NCBI GenBank assembly: GCA_900544825.1
Contig: UQWP01000064.1
Location: forward strand, 1-22,136
Direction: 5' to 3'
Length of the DNA: 22,136 nt
From: an uncultured Prevotella sp.
GTDB taxonomy: Bacteria > Bacteroidota > Bacteroidia > Bacteroidales > Bacteroidaceae
Part shown: piece by piece, positions 9,109 to 16,431 of the stretch
Position numbering within the stretch: position 1 is the first letter of the stretch
How the letters are laid out: each line of letters opens with the position of its first letter
Translations under genes and position numbers: made by a program
The notes under the pieces: model-generated
Database searches by the model: none
Seen by the model: the letters and a program-made list of their open reading frames with translations, nothing else
Told to the model about the DNA's origin: nothing

Positions 9109-10383
9109 ATGGGTAATACATCATTTATATTGGCTAGTATCGGAGTTTTCCTCGTGGTGATTCTCCTGCTGGTTATCATCCTGCTCGTGGCTAAGAAGTA
9201 TCTGAGCCCTAGCGGAAATGTAAATATCGAAATCAATGGCGACAAGACCATCACCGTGCCTCAGGGCAGCAGTTTGATGACTACGCTGAATGAGAACGGC
9301 ATCTTCCTGCCTTCTGCCTGCGGTGGTAAGGCAAGCTGTGGCCAGTGTAAGGTTCAGGTGCTCGAGGGCGGCGGCGAGATTCTCGATTCCGAGAAGCCTC
9401 ACTTCACCCGCAAGCAGATCAAGGACCACTGGCGTCTGGGATGCCAGTGCAAGGTGAAGGGCGACCTGAAGATCAAGGTGCCTGAGAGTGTGATGGGCGT
9501 GAAAGAGTGGGAGTGCGAGGTTATCTCCAACAAGAACGTTTCATCATTTATCAAGGAGTTCAAGGTGGCATTGCCTCCAGGCGAGCACATGGACTTCGTT
9601 CCGGGTTCTTACGCTCAGATCAAGATTCCTGCATACGACTGCATCGATTACGACAAGGACTTCGACAAGGATCTCATTGGCGAGGAGTACATCGGAGCAT
9701 GGAAGAAGTTCAACATCTTCTCTCTCAAGGCTCACAACCCAGAACCTACCGTTCGTGCTTACTCTATGGCGAACTATCCTGACGAGGGTGATATCATCAC
9801 TCTTACCGTTCGTATCGCCACAACACCATTCTTGCCACGTCCACAGGTAGGATTCCAGAACGTACCAACAGGTATCGCTTCTTCTTACATCTTCTCATTG
9901 AAGCCAGGCGACAAGGTAATGATGAGTGGTCCTTACGGTGACTTCCATCCTAACTTCACTTCGGGCAAGGAGATGATCTGGATTGGTGGTGGTGCCGGTA
10001 TGGCTCCATTGCGTGCGCAGATTATGCACATGACCAAGACTTTGCACACCACCGACCGTGAGCTTCACTTCTTCTACGGAGCGCGTGCATTGGGTGAGGC
10101 CTTCTTCCTTGAGGATTTCTGGGAGCTTGAGAAGGAATTCCCTAACTTCCACTTCCATCTTTCATTGGACCGCAAGGACCCAGTGGCAGATGCTCAGGGC
10201 GTGAAGTACTACGAGGGCTTTGCTGTTAACTGCATCCGTGATACCTACTTGAAGGATCATGAGGCACCAGAGGATTGCGAGTACTATCTCTGCGGACCTC
10301 CAATGTTGATCAAGACTGTTACAGATTATCTTGATTCTCTGGGAGTTGATCCTGAGAGTATCATGTATGATAACTTCGGATAA
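9109..10383 (+). CDS. nqrF: Na+-translocating NADH:quinone reductase subunit F
   Basis: NqrF is the NADH-oxidising entry subunit. The 424-residue product has one N-terminal helix (about residues 6-28), then a plant-type ferredoxin domain whose [2Fe-2S] ligands are C71, C77, C80 and C112 (CGGKASCGQC...GCQC). A ferredoxin-reductase module follows, with an FAD-binding RAYS motif at 216-219, an NADH-binding GGGAGMAPLR at about 293, and YLCGPPML near 395. The family C-terminus YDNFG is present. All cofactor residues are intact, so the enzyme should be functional. A strong AAAGGAGGAC site lies in the 18-nt gap after nqrE. It is the last gene of the operon and is followed by an intrinsic terminator. 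Confidence 0.97.
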   Translation: MGNTSFILASIGVFLVVILLLVIILLVAKKYLSPSGNVNIEINGDKTITVPQGSSLMTTLNENGIFLPSACGGKASCGQCKVQVLEGGGEILDSEKPHFTRKQIKDHWRLGCQCKVKGDLKIKVPESVMGVKEWECEVISNKNVSSFIKEFKVALPPGEHMDFVPGSYAQIKIPAYDCIDYDKDFDKDLIGEEYIGAWKKFNIFSLKAHNPEPTVRAYSMANYPDEGDIITLTVRIATTPFLPRPQVGFQNVPTGIASSYIFSLKPGDKVMMSGPYGDFHPNFTSGKEMIWIGGGAGMAPLRAQIMHMTKTLHTTDRELHFFYGARALGEAFFLEDFWELEKEFPNFHFHLSLDRKDPVADAQGVKYYEGFAVNCIRDTYLKDHEAPEDCEYYLCGPPMLIKTVTDYLDSLGVDPESIMYDNFG

Positions 10384-10445
10384 GTTTTTCGAGGTGAATT
10401 TCTCGGAGAATTCGTGGAGCTTATATCTGGGGAAAATTTAATAAG

Positions 10446-10488
10446 AAAGCGATGCCTGCTTGTTTGCGGGCATCGCTTTTGTGTTTTT
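10446..10488 (+). terminator. Intrinsic terminator of the nqr operon
   Basis: The arm AAAGCGATGCC (10446-10456) pairs perfectly with 10469-10479. Three further pairs (one wobble) close a 6-nt T-rich loop. A T-rich tail (TTTTGTGTTTTT) follows, 63 nt after the nqrF stop. Confidence 0.92.
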
Positions 10489-10501
10489 GTAAACCCCACC
10501 A
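10485..10501 (+). repeat. Left copy of 17-bp direct repeat flanking the ATPase gene
   Basis: TTTTGTAAACCCCACCA here matches TTTTATGAACCCCACCA at 12287-12303, 15 of 17 bases including 10 consecutive ones. The copies bracket the AAA-ATPase gene, its promoter and nothing else. The rest of the 305-bp gap after nqrF (10502-10628) shows nothing I recognise. Confidence 0.5.
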
Positions 10502-10628
10502 GCTTTTTTTGTGAAAGACTTCGGAAAACTGTGATAACTGTTATTTTGATTTGCAGAGTGCCAGGAGTCGTGTTTCGGCCGGAATAGCCCAAACATCTTT
10601 CCCTGAGCTAAAAATATTTGAACTTGTG

Positions 10629-10660
10629 TTTGGCTAATTCGGAATTTCTTCGTAACTTAG
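10629..10660 (+). promoter_or_regulatory. Promoter of the AAA-ATPase gene
   Basis: TTTG at 10629-10632, a 20-nt spacer and TAACTTAG at 10653-10660 match TTTG/TAnnTTTG with one mismatch. The element lies 28 nt upstream of the ATG and after the nqr terminator, so the gene is probably expressed on its own. Confidence 0.55.
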
Positions 10661-10688
10661 CAGCGCAAAACGTAAAGTATGTAGGAAT

Positions 10689-12254
10689 ATGGCTAAAATA
10701 GTAAATAAATATCCTGTAGGAATACAGACTTTTGAAAAAATCCGAGAGAAAGGCTATCTCTATATAGATAAGACTCAATATATCGTGGATTTCCGGCAAA
10801 AGTTGATGTCTTATGTCTTTCTGAGTCGTCCAAGACGATTCGGAAAGTCGCTCTTTGCTTCTACCCTTCAAGCCTATTTCGAGGGAAGAAAGGAACTTTT
10901 CGATGGATTAGCCATTGCTGATTACGAGAAGGAATGGGTGAAGCATCCTGTGTTTCATTTCGACCTGAGCGGTGCCAAGCACATGAGCGTGGAGCAGCTG
11001 GAAAGATACCTGGCAGATATGCTTGAAGAGCAGGAGACTATCTGGGGATACAAGACGCACCAGGTAGATGCCAACCTTCGCCTGAAAGACCTGGTGAAGC
11101 GGGCTTACGAGCAGACGGGCAAGAAGGTGGTTGTCATCATCGATGAATATGATGCCCCTCTGCTGGACGTAGTACACGAGAAGGAGAACCTGCAGCCTCT
11201 TCGTCGCATCATGCAGAACTTCTATAGTCCTCTGAAGATGCTCGACCCATACCTGGAGTTCACCTTCATCACGGGTATCACCAAGTTCTCGCAGCTCAGC
11301 ATCTTCAGCGAACTCAACAACCTCGACAACATCAGCATGTTCGACCAGTATTCGGCAATCTGCGGTATCAGCAAGAAGGAACTTACCACTCTGATGAAAC
11401 CGGATGTGGCAGCACTGGGAGAAGATCTTGGCATGACGTATGAAGAATGTCTGGCTGAGCTGACAAGATTCTACGACGGTTATCATTTCAGTGAGAAATC
11501 CGAAGATGTTTTCAATCCGTTCAGTCTGGTAAAGGCATTAAATGCACGCAAGATTGCTCCTTACTGGTTTGGCTCAGGCACACCAACTTATCTTATCAAG
11601 ACGCTGCAGAAGTATCACGTCAATGTGATGGATATAGAGAAGAAATCATGCGATGTAGATGACTTTGATGTTTCACCGGAAATGATGAATTCAGCACTTC
11701 CGCTGCTCTATCAGAGCGGTTATCTCACCATCAAAAAGTATAACCCGATATTGCATCGCTATACCTTGGAATATCCTAATAGAGAGGTGAAAATAGGTAT
11801 GCTCAAGAGTCTTGCACCTAACTATCTTTCACCGATATCCCTAGACAACAACAGTCTGGTGGGTGATTTCCTGGAAAAACTCTATGATGCAGACGTAGAG
11901 GGAGCGATGGTGCGCCTGAAGGCCTATCTTGCCAGCATCTCCAACCGTTTGAGCAACAAGAGTGAACGGGATTTCCAGACCGTGTTCTATCTTATCTTCA
12001 ATCTGATGGGTGCCCACATGCGGGTAGAGGAGGATAGTGCGATAGGCAGGGCTGATGCCGTGGTGTATATGCCTGATGCCGTGTTTGTTTTTGAGTTGAA
12101 GTATGATGGCTCTGCCGAGGAAGCTATCAGGCAGATAGATGAAAAGGGCTATCTGATTCCGTATTCTGCCGACGGCAAGCGCCTGTTTAAGATTGGTGCT
12201 AATTACGACAGCACTCAGCGTACCATCTGTGATTGGAAAATAAGGGAAGAATAA
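10689..12254 (+). CDS. AAA-ATPase-like protein with PD-(D/E)XK nuclease domain
   Basis: This is a 521-residue member of the AAA-ATPase-like (PF09820) plus C-terminal PD-(D/E)XK nuclease (DUF1703/PF08011) family, which is greatly expanded in Prevotella and Bacteroides and has no settled function. The N-terminus MAKIVNKYPVGIQTFEKIRE is the typical opening. A Walker A variant RPRRFGKS lies at residues 47-54 and Walker B VVVIIDEYDAPL near 147-158. In the C-terminal domain, GRADAVVYM followed by FVFELKYDG gives D456, E469 and K471, the expected nuclease residues, with AIRQI and KGY after them. All motifs are intact and length is normal. It has its own promoter, lies between two terminators and is bracketed by direct repeats, which suggests an independently acquired cassette. 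Nuclease activity is inferred only. Confidence 0.9.
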   Translation: MAKIVNKYPVGIQTFEKIREKGYLYIDKTQYIVDFRQKLMSYVFLSRPRRFGKSLFASTLQAYFEGRKELFDGLAIADYEKEWVKHPVFHFDLSGAKHMSVEQLERYLADMLEEQETIWGYKTHQVDANLRLKDLVKRAYEQTGKKVVVIIDEYDAPLLDVVHEKENLQPLRRIMQNFYSPLKMLDPYLEFTFITGITKFSQLSIFSELNNLDNISMFDQYSAICGISKKELTTLMKPDVAALGEDLGMTYEECLAELTRFYDGYHFSEKSEDVFNPFSLVKALNARKIAPYWFGSGTPTYLIKTLQKYHVNVMDIEKKSCDVDDFDVSPEMMNSALPLLYQSGYLTIKKYNPILHRYTLEYPNREVKIGMLKSLAPNYLSPISLDNNSLVGDFLEKLYDADVEGAMVRLKAYLASISNRLSNKSERDFQTVFYLIFNLMGAHMRVEEDSAIGRADAVVYMPDAVFVFELKYDGSAEEAIRQIDEKGYLIPYSADGKRLFKIGANYDSTQRTICDWKIREE

Positions 12255-12286
12255 GGAAATTGAGAGAAAAAAGTTGGTGACCTTCA

Positions 12287-12303
12287 TTTTATGAACCCCA
12301 CCA
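12287..12303 (+). repeat. Right copy of 17-bp direct repeat flanking the ATPase gene
   Basis: This is the partner of the copy at 10485-10501, in the same orientation and 1.8 kb away, starting 33 nt after the ATPase stop codon. Confidence 0.5.
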
Positions 12304-12342
12304 CATTGGGTTGGAATGGAGGGGGAAAGGGATAATAAAAAA

Positions 12343-12370
12343 CGATGCTTGCAAAAATCTGCAAGCATCG
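12343..12370. terminator. Bidirectional terminator between ATPase and fimbrillin genes
   Basis: CGATGCTTGCA (12343-12353) pairs perfectly with 12360-12370 around a 6-nt loop. T-rich sequence follows on the plus side (CTTTATATTGTTTTTTG) and an A-run precedes it (a T-run for the minus transcript). It lies between two converging genes and can serve both. Its stem shares CGATGC/GCATCGCTTT with the nqr terminator. Confidence 0.85.
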
Positions 12371-12401
12371 CTTTATATTGTTTTTTGGGGTATGCTTGAT
12401 A

Positions 12402-13550
12402 TTACATATCAATGTTGCTACCAGCAACATCTTCCCAACCTGTAGTCTCTGCCTCGAAGTTGATAGGCTTCAAGATTGGATGGCCATTCTCATCATAACC
12501 ACCGCCGAAAATCAGGGTGTAGACATAACGCTTGCCTGGCTGCCAATCTGCGCTAAAAGGAACGTATAATGTGCTGTAACTAGTCTCACTGCCGAAGATG
12601 TAAAAGTTCTTATGCTTGATCTTGCAGGCGATTTCCAAATATGATTGTTTTGGGGTTGCTTCGTCTGCTGCCATCTTAGTCTTTGTAGATGGAGTCCATG
12701 CTGTCAATGTCTGAGGAATGAACAATGTTGGTTTAGTGAAAACATCTGTTCCTGCACTTGTGATGTTTTTTGTCTCATCCATTCCGATTGTTATTGCGCC
12801 AGTAGGTGCAACTGCAGTCTTTGCCCAGTTAGATTGTGTTGGCTCTGTCTCTGCATTATCTGGGAATGTGAATACGTTTCCATTTATAGTGTTGTGAAGT
12901 TTAATACTTGCAATATCTACCACAAAGTCAGCATTCTGTGTCTTTGCCTTGAACGCAATCTGTGACAAAATATGCTTAAACTGGAATTTCACCTTTCCTG
13001 AATTTGTATTTTGGGTCTGCCCCTTAGCAATAGCATACATAATATCTATATTGGCGTGTTTTTTGCCTGCGGCGTGGTCATCAGGACATAGATATGTGAT
13101 TTGCTGGGTAGTATTTTTGATTTCCCAAAAACAGAGTTCGCTTATGTTAATTTCCTTACCTTTTTCATCTGTAGGGATGATGCCAGGGTTGACAGCATAG
13201 AAGTTCAAAGGAGTAGTTGTCTCTGGCCAGTAACGAAGATCTGATGGATTTGTATAAACCCATTTTCCGCTTTCTGCTTCTCCGGAGAATGAAATATTGA
13301 TACCTTCGAGGCCATCTTCGCTGCCCATGAATGTTTTGCCATCCTCTGTAAAAGCAAACACATTGAACTTGGTACTGTTAATATTTTTATTATCGACAAT
13401 CGTAGTTCTTGTCTCCGCCTTATTACCAACTACATGAAATCCGATAGCGTTGTTTGCTGAAGTTCCCACATTAGCAAGCTCGTTGTCTGCTGAGCATGCT
13501 GAAAGCAATGCCATAGAGGCCAATGCTGTTCCAAAAATTACTTTTTTCAT
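12402..13550 (-). CDS. Fimbrillin-family (Mfa/FimA-like) lipoprotein
   Basis: This 382-residue exported protein resembles the Bacteroidetes fimbrillin family (Mfa-like_1, PF13149), the structural or tip subunits of surface fimbriae. The signal sequence MKKVIFGTALASMALLSAC has a lipobox (LSAC, C19), so the precursor should be lipidated. The body has the family's features: IGFHVVGNKAETRTTI, FNVFAFTEDG, a DLRYWPETTTPLNFYAVNP segment near residue 105, KFQFKHILSQIAFKAKT near 197, and a C-terminal YVYTLIFGGGYDENGHPIL. It is the third gene of a minus-strand operon after DUF3575 and DUF5119 genes. A 22-bp tandem repeat array lies just upstream. Whether it is stalk or accessory subunit cannot be told from sequence alone. 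Confidence 0.85.
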   Translation of the reverse strand: MKKVIFGTALASMALLSACSADNELANVGTSANNAIGFHVVGNKAETRTTIVDNKNINSTKFNVFAFTEDGKTFMGSEDGLEGINISFSGEAESGKWVYTNPSDLRYWPETTTPLNFYAVNPGIIPTDEKGKEINISELCFWEIKNTTQQITYLCPDDHAAGKKHANIDIMYAIAKGQTQNTNSGKVKFQFKHILSQIAFKAKTQNADFVVDIASIKLHNTINGNVFTFPDNAETEPTQSNWAKTAVAPTGAITIGMDETKNITSAGTDVFTKPTLFIPQTLTAWTPSTKTKMAADEATPKQSYLEIACKIKHKNFYIFGSETSYSTLYVPFSADWQPGKRYVYTLIFGGGYDENGHPILKPINFEAETTGWEDVAGSNIDM

Positions 13551-13566
13551 AATCTTACAGTTCTTT

Positions 13567-13688
13567 TTTTATCTTTTACTATTGTTAAATTTATTTTTTA
13601 CTATTTCAAGTTTTATCCTTTACTATTTATAGCTTTATCTTTAACTATTTCAAGCTTTATCTTTTACGATTAAAAGCTTTATTTTCGG
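13567..13688 (-). repeat. Five 22-bp tandem repeats upstream of the fimbrillin gene
   Basis: Five head-to-tail 22-bp units start at 13567, 13589, 13611, 13633 and 13655, and a partial sixth covers 13677-13688. The plus-strand consensus is about CTTTATCTTTTACTATTTCA plus AG, and the units differ from it at only a few positions each. The array fills most of the 149-bp gap between the DUF5119 stop and the fimbrillin start. I see no TAnnTTTG promoter within it, so it is either part of the operon mRNA leader or a set of protein-binding sites. Confidence 0.88.
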
Positions 13689-13699
13689 ATGCTAACCCC

Positions 13700-14671
13700 T
13701 TAACATATAATGTCTTCGTTCACATCCGCCCAATCATCAACTCCTACATCGAAGCCGGCACCACCGCTGGAATTGTTACCGCCGTTACCGCCTCCTCCGG
13801 CACCGCCTCCGCTTCCTCCGTCAGGCTTGATTTCCGGAACGACGAGGTTAAAATTGATGATGAGATGCACATCACCGATGTGCCCCCTTACGGATACCGA
13901 GTGAATCTGTGCTGAAACATCCTGCTCCAATACATACACCTTGCCATTTCTGCTCTTCAGATAAAGCTTGAATACCTGGGGCGATTCGAGACTCTGACAG
14001 TAGCCGAAGGTGTAGAAACCGCCCTTTATCTGATTGCCGGCAGTCTCGCCTCCGAAAAGAAGATTCTCCGAAACTCCATCGGGCAATTTGTCTTCCGCCA
14101 TCAGCAGCGATCCTGACATCCCCGAAAGACTCGCACGGATATCCGCCACTCTTTCCAGATTCTGGATGCCATTCACCTCGTAGGTGTATCGGCTCACCAT
14201 CCTCACCGGATACAGGGTGATCACCTTCTCCGTGCCTTCTGGAATGTTCTCCAGCGATACCCAGTCGATGTGGTCGCCACAGAGCCAGGAGGGAGTGGTG
14301 CAGGCTTTGGCGCTGTCGGGCGCCAGTACGCTGCGGGTCTTGGCAAGATACTCCATGAAGCTGTTGGGATTCTCCCAATAGATACCGCTCGTATCGTAGT
14401 TGTAGCAGATGACGCGATACTCGTTTTCGGGCAACTCAATCTGCCTTCCTTCTCCGTTCGGAAAATCGAAGATCCACGGCTCGCTCGTGCCATCTTTCGG
14501 AAAGAAAATCACTCGCATGCCTTCCGGCTTTTGAATATCCTCATACCGTTCCCAGTTGAATTCCACCCTCAAAGAGCGGAAAGAGGAGGTGACGTAGCGG
14601 AATTCCTTGTGCTCGCACGACGAGAGTATCAGGAGAAAGAGCATCAGGCTGAGGAGTCTAATCCTGCTCAT
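13700..14671 (-). CDS. DUF5119 domain lipoprotein of the fimbrial operon
   Basis: The 323-residue protein matches the DUF5119 family found next to fimbrillin genes in Bacteroidales, possibly a fimbrial anchor or accessory lipoprotein (inferred from context). The start MSRIRLLSLMLFLLILSSC gives a signal peptide with a lipobox at C19. It was preferred over an ATG 36 nt upstream because AAAGGAGG sits just before it and the extra residues are charged. Motifs include FRSLRVEFNWERY, EYRVICYNYDTSGIYW and TLYPVRMVSRYTYEVNGI. The C-terminus is unusual: a glycine-rich run (about residues 280-305) and then an acidic DDWADVNEDIIC ending in cysteine. The gene overlaps the end of the DUF3575 gene by 14 nt, so the two are probably translationally coupled. 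Confidence 0.85.
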   Translation of the reverse strand: MSRIRLLSLMLFLLILSSCEHKEFRYVTSSFRSLRVEFNWERYEDIQKPEGMRVIFFPKDGTSEPWIFDFPNGEGRQIELPENEYRVICYNYDTSGIYWENPNSFMEYLAKTRSVLAPDSAKACTTPSWLCGDHIDWVSLENIPEGTEKVITLYPVRMVSRYTYEVNGIQNLERVADIRASLSGMSGSLLMAEDKLPDGVSENLLFGGETAGNQIKGGFYTFGYCQSLESPQVFKLYLKSRNGKVYVLEQDVSAQIHSVSVRGHIGDVHLIINFNLVVPEIKPDGGSGGGAGGGGNGGNNSSGGAGFDVGVDDWADVNEDIIC

Positions 14672-15977
14672 ATCCGCCTCCTTTCTCTCTGTTCTTTCTG
14701 TCGGCATTCTTCCTGCCGGAGAATTTGCGGTTGGTATTGCCGTGTCCTATCAGCCATACCAGCGAAATCTCTGCCTTGGTGGGACCTATCCAGCGGCGCT
14801 CCTTGGTGGATTGCCATACGTAGTAGTCAGCCTCGGGCTTATACTCGTGATAGATGCCGCCCCAATAGCCGGCGCCGATGGTGAAGTCGATGTTCAGCCT
14901 TCGGGCGATGGGCTGCGAATAGCCGTATTCGGCTCCCACGATGTAGTTCATCTTGTCCCAGAGCGTGCCTCCGGGCTTTCCGCCCATGTAGCCACGGCCT
15001 CCGGTTTCGAAGTCGTAGGTGAAGATCTGACCGTAGATGCCGATGTGATGCCCGGTGAGCGGTTTCTCCCCGGCAGCCTTTCCCCACCATTTTCTGATGG
15101 CGATGTCACCGCCGTAGGCTCGCCAGTACCAGTGTCGGCGGTCGGCCTTCCACCATCCGTACATCCAGTTGGCAGCCACCGACCATTGTTTTCCCAGATA
15201 CATCTCCACTCCGATGTTCGGAATGAGGAGCGCATCGTAGAGCATGTTGGTCCGGATGTCCATATAGAAAGGTTTCCGGATTCGCTGCGTTGCGATGGAC
15301 TGGATGTCGGGGGCGACGATGATGGTATCTGCCGGTGGAATGAACGTTGTTTTCGGAATCTCCGAGCGATGCACCTTCTCGTACCATAAGTGCAGCTTGG
15401 ATGATCGGAGCAGGGGGAAGTATTTTCTGTACATATATAAATAAGGTGTACCCCCTCGCAGCTTCTGTATCTTCTGCAGATGACTTTCCTCAGCCTGGGC
15501 ACCGCTTTCCTGTTCGCTGGCTATCTGGCGCAGTATGGAAAGGGTTTCCTTCCGGTAGGGGAGTTGTGGGTCATTTTCCACCAGCCTGATCAGGCCATTC
15601 CAATCTCTTCCTAAGTAATGGGTAGTTCTTAGCGAATCGGGCAATTCACCATAGCGGGAGAGATAATCGAACAATACCTTTGCTCTTTTCTCAGACAGCC
15701 AACGGTTGAATTTCACGCTTCCCTCGGGTGAGGCACCGCCCACTACGAGGATCTTTCGCAATTGATAGGCAGAGTCAGCGTAAGTGATACGCATCGTATC
15801 TGCGATTCTGTTGAGTGCTGATTGATTTTCGCGCAGGGTAGGGATGAAATTAATCTTTCCTTGTTTGAAATAAATTCTTACAGAAACTTGCCAGTCCTGA
15901 TGGTTTTGAGCCGTAATACTTGCCCCATAGAACATGAAAGCCATGATCAGAATATTATTTTTTGTTAATCCGCACAT
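14658..15977 (-). CDS. DUF3575 outer-membrane protein with OmpA-like N-terminal domain
   Basis: The 439-residue exported protein begins with a signal peptide (NNILIMAFMFYGASITAQ). Residues about 30-110 hold an OmpA-like segment (RIYFKQGKINFIPTLREN...KILVVGGASPEGS...NRWLSEKRAKVLFDYL), typical of peptidoglycan-binding OmpA-C folds. Residues about 235-415 hold the DUF3575 region, rich in aromatic beta-strands (FYMDIRTNMLYDALLIPNIG, QWSVAANWMYGWW, YWRAYGGDIAIRKWW, TIGAGYWGGIYHEYKP), which probably form a barrel in the outer membrane. The C-terminus is basic. It is the first gene of the fimbrial operon, has a promoter upstream, and overlaps the DUF5119 gene. A role in anchoring or assembling the fimbria is inferred from this conserved gene order. 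Confidence 0.87.
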   Translation of the reverse strand: MCGLTKNNILIMAFMFYGASITAQNHQDWQVSVRIYFKQGKINFIPTLRENQSALNRIADTMRITYADSAYQLRKILVVGGASPEGSVKFNRWLSEKRAKVLFDYLSRYGELPDSLRTTHYLGRDWNGLIRLVENDPQLPYRKETLSILRQIASEQESGAQAEESHLQKIQKLRGGTPYLYMYRKYFPLLRSSKLHLWYEKVHRSEIPKTTFIPPADTIIVAPDIQSIATQRIRKPFYMDIRTNMLYDALLIPNIGVEMYLGKQWSVAANWMYGWWKADRRHWYWRAYGGDIAIRKWWGKAAGEKPLTGHHIGIYGQIFTYDFETGGRGYMGGKPGGTLWDKMNYIVGAEYGYSQPIARRLNIDFTIGAGYWGGIYHEYKPEADYYVWQSTKERRWIGPTKAEISLVWLIGHGNTNRKFSGRKNADRKNREKGGGYEQD

Positions 15978-16041
15978 TATTATCAGTAGAGTTTTAAACT
16001 CCGTTTTTATATACCTTTACTTATTTATTTAATTCCGCCTG

Positions 16042-16075
16042 CAAATTTAGGCAAAAAACACCCAATAATGACAAA
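16042..16075 (-). promoter_or_regulatory. Promoter of the fimbrial operon
   Basis: On the minus strand TTTG (16075-16072), a 22-nt spacer and TAAATTTG (16049-16042) fit the Bacteroidetes pattern with a slightly long spacer. It lies 64 nt upstream of the DUF3575 ATG. The rest of the gap up to 16265 is AT-rich and shows nothing I recognise. Confidence 0.55.
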
Positions 16076-16265
16076 AAGAGCGTTAATAAAATATAAATTA
16101 AATATAATTATAATACTATTGTAATAATTTCATCAAGTTATCAATAATATGTGGTAAAAAAAAACGGATATACGTTATTTGTAAATGGAATGTTTTAAAA
16201 AAGGTAATGTTTGGTGTGGCTTATGATGATTATGAGAAGTGATGGCTTACTGGTTCCGAATCATT

Positions 16266-16301
16266 AAAGCCCCCTTGTACGTGGTGATACAAGAGGGCTT
16301 T
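16266..16301. terminator. Hairpin terminator after the HU/smalltalk transcript
   Basis: Arms 16266-16279 and 16288-16301 pair at 13 of 14 positions around an 8-nt loop. It lies 25 nt after the smalltalk stop on the minus strand. The stem itself ends in TTT on both strands, and the T-tail is better on the plus strand (TTTTCTT). Confidence 0.75.
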
Positions 16302-16325
16302 TCTTAGAGTGATGAGAGTGTGTGG

Positions 16326-16418
16326 CTACATACAGCTGGTTACCCCGAGAGAGGTGGCTATTGCGGTGAGAATGCTGATAGCAATCAGAATCACCATTTT
16401 CCAGGTATCCTTCTTCAT
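16326..16418 (-). CDS. Smalltalk-family 30-residue peptide
   Basis: This tiny gene encodes MKKDTWKMVILIAISILTAI followed by ATSLGVTSCM and a TAG stop. It matches what I know of the 'smalltalk' protein family: about 30 residues, an MKKxxWKxxI opening, one hydrophobic helix and a C-terminal SCM. These peptides are usually encoded right after HU-like DNA-binding genes in Bacteroidales. Here the ATG is 13 nt after the HU-like stop, with a purine-rich AAGTAGAAG leader, so the two are co-transcribed. The sequence suggests a single membrane-inserted or exported helix with a terminal cysteine. Its function is unknown. Confidence 0.9.
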   Translation of the reverse strand: MKKDTWKMVILIAISILTAIATSLGVTSCM

Positions 16419-16431
16419 AGACTTCTACTTT

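Noticed and set aside
13567..13688. Tandem repeats considered as a CRISPR array
   Set aside because: The 22-bp units are directly abutting with no spacers, and no cas gene is present.
14948..15502. Alternative minus-strand frame of 184 codons within the DUF3575 gene
   Set aside because: It is a frame-shifted shadow of the DUF3575 coding sequence, rich in R/S/P, with no start context.
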